A stretch of 52,076 nucleotides of DNA, from the NCBI GenBank assembly GCA_024681215.1, contig JAILBG010000120.1:1-52076 (forward strand). The letters run 5' to 3'. Origin of the DNA: RUG563 sp024681215. Lineage in GTDB: Bacteria; Bacillota; Clostridia; Christensenellales; Aristaeellaceae. Both the position numbers and the translations under genes were made by a program. This document shows, in pieces, positions 47,368-52,076 of this stretch. Position 1 is the first letter of the stretch. Each line of letters opens with the position of its first letter. A model generated the notes under the pieces. That model was not told where the DNA came from. It did not search any database and saw only the letters and a program-made list of their open reading frames with translations.

Positions 47368-48942
47368 ATGCTGTACGATGATTCCCGGCGTTTCCGGTAC
47401 GGCGTGCTGACCCCGGAAGAAATGCGGGCGGCGGAGCAATCGGCGTTCACCATGGGCGTGCCGTCCCTGCTGCTCATGGAGCTCGCGGCGGCGGCCGTGA
47501 CGGACGAAACGGAAAAAGCGCTGGGCGGAGACTGCCGGGGAAAGCGCGTGCTGTTTCTGTGCGGCACGGGCAACAACGGCGGGGACGGCTTCGCCGCGGC
47601 CCGCCTGTTTGCCATGCGGGGCGGACGGCCGACGGTCTATATGACCGGCGAGCCCAAAACCCCGGACGCGAAAACCAACCGGGACTGGGCCGCGAACCTG
47701 GGCATTCCCCTTTTGAACCTGCGGGAACTGGCGAAGGAAGAGCTGCCCTTTGGCGAGTCCGGCTTTTCGGAGGAGTTCGACGGCGCGGTGGACGCGCTGC
47801 TGGGCACCGGGCTGCGGGGCGCGCCGGATGATCTGACTGCCGGGCTCATCCGTGCGGCGGTCAGCGAATTCATCGGGAAAAAGCCCATGATCGCCGTGGA
47901 CATCCCCAGCGGCATCGACGGAACCACGGGGAACGCGCCCGGCGCGTTCGTGCACGCGGCTGTCACCGTTACCCTGCACGCGCCCAAGCCCGGCTTGTAT
48001 CTGACGGGCCACCGGGAAGCCGTGGGCAAAATCGCGGTGGCGGATATCGGGCTGTGGGGGATGCAGGGGCTGCCGGAGGCGGAAAGGCCGCGGACGGTGT
48101 ACACCCCCGGCGCCCTGCGCCTTCTCAGGCGGCGGGAGGTGAACGCCCATAAGGGCGACTGCGGACGGGTGCTGATCTATGCGGGAAAGCTGGGCATGGC
48201 CGGGGCCGCCGTCATGTGCGCCAAGGCCGCCGTTACCGCCGGGGCGGGACTGACCACCGTCGCCTGCCCGCGGGAGATCATGCCCATCCTGCAGAAGCTG
48301 GTCCCGGGCGCCATGTGCGCGGAGATCGCGGAGGCGGTGAAGCAGCCGCCGGCGTACGACGTGCTGGCGGTGGGCTGCGGATTGGGGCAAAGCGAAGAAA
48401 CCTGGGAAAACATATTGAAGCTGTGGGACCCGGAAAAGCCCTCCGTCTGGGATGCCGACGCCCTGAACCTGCTGGCGCGGCATGAAATGACGCTGGGGGA
48501 GAAGGCGGTGATCACGCCCCATCCCGGGGAAGCGGGGCGGCTGCTTGGCTGGCCCATGGAACGGGTGCTGGCCGACCGCATGGAGACCGCCCGGGCGCTG
48601 GCGGAAAAATATGGCTGTACCGCCGTGCTCAAGGGGGACGTGACGGTGATCTGCGCCATCGGACAGGCCGGCCCGGCGTATCACCTCAACGCGGTGGGGA
48701 CGCCGGCGCTGGCAAAGGGCGGAAGCGGCGACGCCCTGACGGGGATCATGGCCGCCCTGCTCCATGACGCGGGCCCCATGGGATTTCCGGAGCTGGCCGC
48801 CCTTTCCTGTCTGTGGCACGGCCTGGCGGGGATCGTGGGCGAGGAAAAATACGGGCAGAGGGAGCTGACCACCGATCAGCTGATCGGCTGTCTGCACGAA
48901 GCGGAGGAACGGGGAAGGCATGCAGGGGAAGCCCCGGCCTGA
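47368..48942 (+). CDS. nnrD: Bifunctional NAD(P)H-hydrate epimerase / ADP-dependent dehydratase
   Basis: 524 residues, a fusion that repairs hydrated NADH and NADPH. N-terminal epimerase (about 10-215): LTPEEMRAAEQSAF, FLCGTGNNGGDGFAAARLF, VDIPSGIDGTTG. C-terminal dehydratase with ribokinase-like fold (about 245-500): HKGDCGRVLIYAGKLGMAGA, VITPHPGEAGRLLG and AKGGSGDALTGIMAALL. Both active regions look intact. Alternative names are nnrE for the first half and yjeF. End of the trpS run. Confidence 0.95.
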   Translation: MLYDDSRRFRYGVLTPEEMRAAEQSAFTMGVPSLLLMELAAAAVTDETEKALGGDCRGKRVLFLCGTGNNGGDGFAAARLFAMRGGRPTVYMTGEPKTPDAKTNRDWAANLGIPLLNLRELAKEELPFGESGFSEEFDGAVDALLGTGLRGAPDDLTAGLIRAAVSEFIGKKPMIAVDIPSGIDGTTGNAPGAFVHAAVTVTLHAPKPGLYLTGHREAVGKIAVADIGLWGMQGLPEAERPRTVYTPGALRLLRRREVNAHKGDCGRVLIYAGKLGMAGAAVMCAKAAVTAGAGLTTVACPREIMPILQKLVPGAMCAEIAEAVKQPPAYDVLAVGCGLGQSEETWENILKLWDPEKPSVWDADALNLLARHEMTLGEKAVITPHPGEAGRLLGWPMERVLADRMETARALAEKYGCTAVLKGDVTVICAIGQAGPAYHLNAVGTPALAKGGSGDALTGIMAALLHDAGPMGFPELAALSCLWHGLAGIVGEEKYGQRELTTDQLIGCLHEAEERGRHAGEAPA

Positions 48943-48960
48943 TGCCGGATCGGGCTGTCC

Positions 48961-49031
48961 GGCTATAGTCTGCGCCTATAACTGGCTATATGATCTGGAT
49001 ACTTGACGAAACACAGGAATCGCCGTATAAT
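48961..49031 (+). promoter_or_regulatory. Promoter of metNIQ with upstream GGCTATA repeats
   Basis: TTGACG (49003-49008), 17-nt spacer, perfect TATAAT (49026-49031), start expected at about 49038. Upstream lie GGCTATA (48961-48967), GCCTATA (48974-48980) and GGCTATA (48984-48990), possible binding sites for an activator or repressor. Confidence 0.82.
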
Positions 49032-49070
49032 ACCCCCATCAAACGGCGGAGGACGAAGGAGGCGGAGGTC

Positions 49071-49142
49071 GTGAAGCAGTGCTGGATGCGAATGTCCCGG
49101 CGGATGCGCCGCGCTCCCGCCTGCCAAAGCCGCGCCGATTGA
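49071..49142 (+). CDS. Met/Cys-containing leader peptide of metNIQ
   Basis: A 23-residue ORF with GTG start and TGA stop. AAGGAGG (49056-49062), a near-perfect SD, lies 8 nt before the GTG, better than the RBS of metN itself. The peptide begins VKQCWMRMSRRM and continues basic; Met codons are at 49086, 49092 and 49104, Cys codons at 49080 and 49122, and a Trp codon at 49083. The three Met codons fall 12 to 30 nt before the antiterminator strand, the right distance for a stalled ribosome to expose it. No protein function is expected beyond control. Confidence 0.65.
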   Translation: MKQCWMRMSRRMRRAPACQSRAD

Positions 49143-49159
49143 CGGTATTTGTTTTTTCG

Positions 49160-49189
49160 GCCCGGGGCAGGCTTGCGCCGGGCTTTTTT
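49160..49189 (+). terminator. Intrinsic terminator in the metNIQ leader
   Basis: GCCCGG (49160-49165) pairs with CCGGGC (49178-49183). Inside, after a G-G mismatch, GCA pairs with TGC around the loop GGCT, and TTTTTT follows (49184-49189). It precedes metN on the same transcript, so it must be bypassed for expression. Confidence 0.9.
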
Positions 49190-49203
49190 CATGAAAGGAA
49201 TGC

Positions 49204-50223
49204 ATGCGTTTGTCTTTGCAACCCCTGATCGAGATCCGGAACCTGAAAAAGGTTTACCAGGTGCCAGGCGGCGAAGTGGTGGCCCTGGACGGGATCAGCC
49301 TGCGCATCGAAAAAGGCGAGATTTACGGCATTATCGGTATGAGCGGAGCGGGAAAATCCACGTTGATCCGCTGTATGAACAAGCTGGATATTCCCAATGA
49401 CGGCCAGATCCTCATCGACGGGCAGGATATCCTCGCCATGAACGGGAAGCAGCTCATGGCCGCCCGCCGGAAAATGAGCATGATCTTCCAGCAGTTCAAC
49501 CTGCTGATGCAGAAAACCGTTGCGCGGAACGTGCGCTATCCGCTGGAGATCGCGGGCGTGCCTGAAAAGGAAGCCAATGAGCGGGTGATGGAGCTGCTGC
49601 GGCTGGTGGAACTGGAAAACAAAGCGGAGGCTTATCCCATCCAGCTCTCCGGCGGCCAGCGCCAGCGGGTGGCCATCGCAAGGGCCCTGGCCAGCAACCC
49701 GGAGGTGCTGCTGTGCGACGAGGCCACCAGCGCCCTGGATCCCATGACCACCCAGTCCATCCTGGCGCTTTTGCAGGACATCAACAAGCGCCTGGGCATC
49801 ACCGTGGTGCTCATCACCCACGAAATGGCGGTGATCCGCCAGATCTGCAGCCGGGTGGCCATCCTGGACGGCGGCAGCATCGCCGAGGAGGGCACGGTGG
49901 ACGATGTGTTCGTGCACACCCGGTCCGCCGCGGGCAAGCGGCTGTTCGGCATCCTGCCTGCCAAGGAGGACGACGTGGTGTCCGATGTGCCGGCCCTGCG
50001 CGTCGTATTTGAGGGCGGTCGGGAAGGCATGCCCATCATTGCCGGGCTGGTGAAGCACTGCGGGGTGGATGTGAACATCCTCTCCGCGGATATCAAGCCC
50101 ATCAACGGCAAGCCCTACGGCCAGATGCTGATTGAGTCCCCGGATGATCCGGAGGTGCGGGGCAAGGTGATCAAATACCTGACGGAGCAGGGCCTGACGG
50201 TGAGGGAGGTGGATCCGGCGTGA
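49204..50223 (+). CDS. metN: Methionine ABC transporter ATP-binding protein
   Basis: 339 residues. Walker A GMSGAGKST, signature LSGGQRQRVAIARAL, Walker B VLLCDEATSALDP, switch ITHEMAVIRQIC. The C-terminal NIL domain (about 265-339, RVVFEGGREGMPIIAGLVKHC) is the methionine-sensing part that causes trans-inhibition in MetNI. The start at 49204 follows AAAGGA. It lies just after a leader terminator and overlaps metI by 4 nt. Confidence 0.95.
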   Translation: MRLSLQPLIEIRNLKKVYQVPGGEVVALDGISLRIEKGEIYGIIGMSGAGKSTLIRCMNKLDIPNDGQILIDGQDILAMNGKQLMAARRKMSMIFQQFNLLMQKTVARNVRYPLEIAGVPEKEANERVMELLRLVELENKAEAYPIQLSGGQRQRVAIARALASNPEVLLCDEATSALDPMTTQSILALLQDINKRLGITVVLITHEMAVIRQICSRVAILDGGSIAEEGTVDDVFVHTRSAAGKRLFGILPAKEDDVVSDVPALRVVFEGGREGMPIIAGLVKHCGVDVNILSADIKPINGKPYGQMLIESPDDPEVRGKVIKYLTEQGLTVREVDPA

Positions 50224-50909
50224 GCTTTGCGGAATTCTGGCAGCATTTTTGCGCTGACATCTGGCCCGAACTGGTCAAAGCCCTGGGGGAAACGCTGTAT
50301 ATGACCATTCCCTCGGTGTTCCTGGCGTATCTGGTGGGCCTGCCCCTGGGCGTGCTGCTGGTCATCACCCGCAAGGGCGGCGTGATGCCCCGGCCGGCGT
50401 TCAACATCGTGCTGGGCGCGGTGATCAATTTCCTGCGTCCCATTCCGTTTCTGATCCTGCTGGCGCTCCTGTCGCCGGTGACGCGGGCGCTGGTGGGCGT
50501 GGCTTTCGGCGATCCCAAGGCGGTGATCTTTCCGCTGTTCGTCAGCGCGTTCCCCTATGTGGCCCGCATGACGGAGGGCAGCTTCAATGAAGTGGACGGC
50601 GGGGTGGTGGAGGCGGCCCAGTCCATGGGCAGCACCACCATGCAGATCATCACCAAGGTGCTCATCCCGGAAGCGATGCCTTCCCTGGTGAACGGCGTGG
50701 CCATCGTCAGCGTCGCCATTCTGGGCTACACCACCATGGCCAGCGCCGTGGGCGGCGGCGGCCTGGGGTCGCTGGCGATCATTTACGGGCTGAATCTGCG
50801 CAGGTACGACGTGATGTATTCCGCCAGCATCCTGCTGGTGATCCTGGTGCAGATCATCACGGTGCTTGGTACCTTCCTGACCAGGAAGGTTGACCATAGA
50901 ATTCGCTGA
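50220..50909 (+). CDS. metI: Methionine ABC transporter permease
   Basis: 229 residues with about five membrane helices. Typical stretches are WPELVKALGETLYMTIPSVF, FLRPIPFLILLALLSPVT, the coupling loop EAAQSMGSTTMQIITKVLIPE and AVGGGGLGSLAIIYGL. The GTG start overlaps the end of metN (GTGA). It forms the membrane channel with MetN. Confidence 0.94.
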   Translation: MSFAEFWQHFCADIWPELVKALGETLYMTIPSVFLAYLVGLPLGVLLVITRKGGVMPRPAFNIVLGAVINFLRPIPFLILLALLSPVTRALVGVAFGDPKAVIFPLFVSAFPYVARMTEGSFNEVDGGVVEAAQSMGSTTMQIITKVLIPEAMPSLVNGVAIVSVAILGYTTMASAVGGGGLGSLAIIYGLNLRRYDVMYSASILLVILVQIITVLGTFLTRKVDHRIR

Positions 50910-50940
50910 CCAAGCGAAAATTCGGAAAGGAGAAACCATC

Positions 50941-51774
50941 ATGAAATCCAAAAAGACCCTGTTGATCGCTCTGGTGCTGGTGATCGCGGTATTGGCGGTG
51001 CTGTACTTTGCCGGCGTGTTCGGCGGCAAAAAGGCCAATGAGCTGACCATCATCGCCACCCCCAATCCCCATGCGGAGATCCTCAAGCTGGTGAAGGATG
51101 ATCTGGCGAAGGAAGGCTATGAACTGAAGCTCACCGAAGTGACCGACTATGTGGCGGAGAATCCCTCCACCGCCGCCGGCGACACCATGGCCAATTTCTT
51201 CCAGCATATCCCTTACCTGCAGCAGTATAACGAAACCGCCGCGGAAAAGGATAAGCTGGTGTACGTGGTGCCCACCCACTTTGAACCCCTGGGCCTCTAT
51301 GCCGGCACCAAGAAGGATCTGGCGGAGATCGCCGAGGGCGACAAGATCGTGGTGCCCAACGATCCCACCAACATGACCCGCGCTTTCATCCTGCTGGCCG
51401 ACGCCGGGCTGATCGAGCTGCCGGAAGGCACCACCCTGACCAGCATCGTCACCAAGAACGATGTGATCAATCCCAAGAACCTGGTGTTCGTGGACGTGAA
51501 CGCCGAGCTGGCTCCCGGCATGCGGGACGACGCGGCTTTCGTGGTCATCAACGGCAACAACGCCTCCCTGGTGAACCTGAATCCCAACAAGGACGCCGTT
51601 TACTATGAGCAGCCCGGCAGCCAGGCCGCCGAAGCCTATGTGAACGTGTTCGCCGTAAAGCCCGAAAACGAGAAAGCGGATTTCGTCAAGGCGCTGGAAA
51701 AAGTCGTATACACCCAGAAGGTGTACGATCTGATCGTGAACAGCGGCTTTACGCCCGTGTTTGAAGTCAAGTAA
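50941..51774 (+). CDS. metQ: Methionine-binding protein, NlpA/MetQ family, without lipobox
   Basis: 277 residues. After an N-terminal hydrophobic segment (TLLIALVLVIAVLAVLYFAG, about 6-25) the NlpA fold begins: LTIIATPNPHAEILKLVKDDL, FFQHIPYLQQYNE, VPNDPTNMTRAFILLADAGLI, VDVNAELAPGMRDDAAFVVINGN-type stretches. MetQ is normally a lipoprotein with a Cys near residue 20, but no Cys is present here, so it is probably held by an uncleaved membrane helix. RBS GGAGAAA, 31 nt after metI. Closed by a strong terminator. Confidence 0.93.
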   Translation: MKSKKTLLIALVLVIAVLAVLYFAGVFGGKKANELTIIATPNPHAEILKLVKDDLAKEGYELKLTEVTDYVAENPSTAAGDTMANFFQHIPYLQQYNETAAEKDKLVYVVPTHFEPLGLYAGTKKDLAEIAEGDKIVVPNDPTNMTRAFILLADAGLIELPEGTTLTSIVTKNDVINPKNLVFVDVNAELAPGMRDDAAFVVINGNNASLVNLNPNKDAVYYEQPGSQAAEAYVNVFAVKPENEKADFVKALEKVVYTQKVYDLIVNSGFTPVFEVK

Positions 51775-51790
51775 TTTCTCTGGAATAAAA

Positions 51791-51831
51791 AGGGGATGTT
51801 GCAGAAGCCGATCTGCAACATCCTCTTTGTT
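51791..51831 (+). terminator. Terminator of the metNIQ operon
   Basis: A 15-bp stem, 51791-51805 with 51812-51826, with one G-U wobble and a 6-nt loop, followed by TTGTTTG. Confidence 0.9.
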
Positions 51832-52076
51832 TGCAGGGATATTGGTTCCCATAGAAGAATGAGCAACAATGAATACCGGGAAAAAAGAAACCCCCGGGGT
51901 GGTTTGGAGGGGCCGCGTTCAGAAAGCGATAAACCGGAATTTGAAATCCCTGAAATCATAGGCGTTTGCCGGTGATTATAGGGCCTTAATGAAATCCTCT
52001 GAAATCACCCCAAACAAAGGATTATCTGCAATCTGCTCACCGAATCCCTTTATTAAATGTTACACCGTTTCTATAA
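51832..52076. other. AT-richer region without a confident gene
   Basis: Base composition drops clearly in GC against the rest of the window. An imperfect direct repeat GAAATCC(T)CTGAAATCA-like occurs at 51943-51958 and 51991-52007. On the minus strand one frame reads GFGEQIADNPLFGVISEDF before a stop near 51982, which could be the end of a gene or a remnant, but a stop lies about 27 codons upstream. A 38-codon plus-strand ORF at 51859 lacks an RBS. The region may be decayed or acquired DNA. Confidence 0.4.

Larger units (their letters stand above)
49038..49203 (+). promoter_or_regulatory. Leader region of metNIQ: predicted ribosome-mediated attenuator
   Basis: About 166 nt from the expected transcript start to the metN ATG. 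Contents in order: strong SD, 23-codon leader ORF (49071-49142), and an intrinsic terminator (49160-49189) 14 nt before metN. Competing pairings: GCCTGCC (49119-49125) with GGCAGGC (49166-49172), plus GCCG (49129-49132) with CGGC (49158-49161), together would stop the terminator forming. GGCGG (49061-49065) can pair with CCGCC (49117-49121) to free the terminator. CGGCG/CGCCG (49098-49111) puts the third Met codon in its loop. Pairings were found by eye, not by energy calculation. Confidence 0.7.

Noticed and set aside
49038..49203. SAM riboswitch or T-box in the metNIQ leader
   Set aside because: No T-box antiterminator consensus (AGGGTGGNACCGCG) and no multi-helix SAM-I core is visible; the leader is too short and is largely filled by a well-initiated small ORF.
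51859..51975. 38-codon plus-strand ORF after the metQ terminator
   Set aside because: No RBS, no promoter and no family resemblance; listed only within the tail region.

Overview
The window is high-GC, gene-dense DNA from what looks like a spore-forming, anaerobic Firmicute of class Clostridia. The pointers are spoIIP, a 2[4Fe-4S] ferredoxin, a Na+-pump decarboxylase beta subunit, ECF-type transport, GH94/GH3 cellobiose metabolism and strong AGGAGG-type ribosome binding sites. Genus cannot be settled from the sequence; a gut or rumen clostridial lineage fits the cellodextrin genes. No tRNA, rRNA operon, CRISPR array, insertion sequence or prophage is visible. The only structural RNA recognised is the small SRP RNA.

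Layout. 1-9385 (+): cellobiose/cellodextrin operon with a 5'-truncated solute-binding protein, a MalF-like permease, a MalG-like permease with a large coiled-coil insertion, GH3 beta-glucosidase and GH94 cellobiose phosphorylase. 9457-11120 (-): PAP2 phosphatase and YitT-family protein. 11286-11735 (+): GNAT acetyltransferase. 11784-13167 (-): glyA directly behind the SRP RNA gene. 13277-15476 (-): E2-like acyltransferase homologue and secreted GH18 protein. 15742-20809 (+): ECF S component (probably pantothenate), coaX, homoserine dehydrogenase, CapA-like protein, AEC transporter. 20876-22578 (-): DUF1614-like membrane protein coupled to spoIIP. 22763-26970 (+): beta-PGM-like HAD protein, tldD, tldE, PHP phosphoesterase. 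27034-29759 (-): asd-dapA-dapB. 29832-31819 (-): acyltransferase-like protein and zinc-ribbon membrane protein. 32012-33803 (-): ferredoxin and an oadB/oadG-like pair. 34032-35850 (+): YtrA-type GntR regulator with its ABC exporter. 35899-37552 (-): DUF951 and two tandem signal peptidases I. 37693-40103 (-): a second ABC exporter. 40305-43213 (+): ECF sigma factor, membrane anti-sigma candidate and SH3-like secreted protein. 43326-48942 (+): trpS, alpha/beta hydrolase, secreted unknown, P1 peptidase, acpS, nnrDE. 48961-51826 (+): metNIQ with a regulatory leader. 51827-52076: AT-richer tail with no confident gene.

How it fits together. The first operon imports cello-oligosaccharides and splits them both hydrolytically and phosphorolytically. 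The hom and asd-dap genes cover the aspartate family, with glyA for one-carbon units and metNIQ for methionine uptake. The most notable signal is the metNIQ leader (49038-49203). It has a near-consensus promoter, a perfectly spaced strong SD driving a 23-codon ORF with three Met and two Cys codons, an intrinsic terminator just before metN, and a competing pairing that would prevent the terminator. This is the classical layout of ribosome-mediated attenuation, and the sequence shows no recognisable T-box or SAM riboswitch there.

Other points of interest are the SRP RNA gene as the only visible promoter-bearing unit in front of glyA, the permease with a built-in coiled-coil domain, two enzyme homologues that have lost catalytic residues, and several operator-like palindromes centred on -10 elements.
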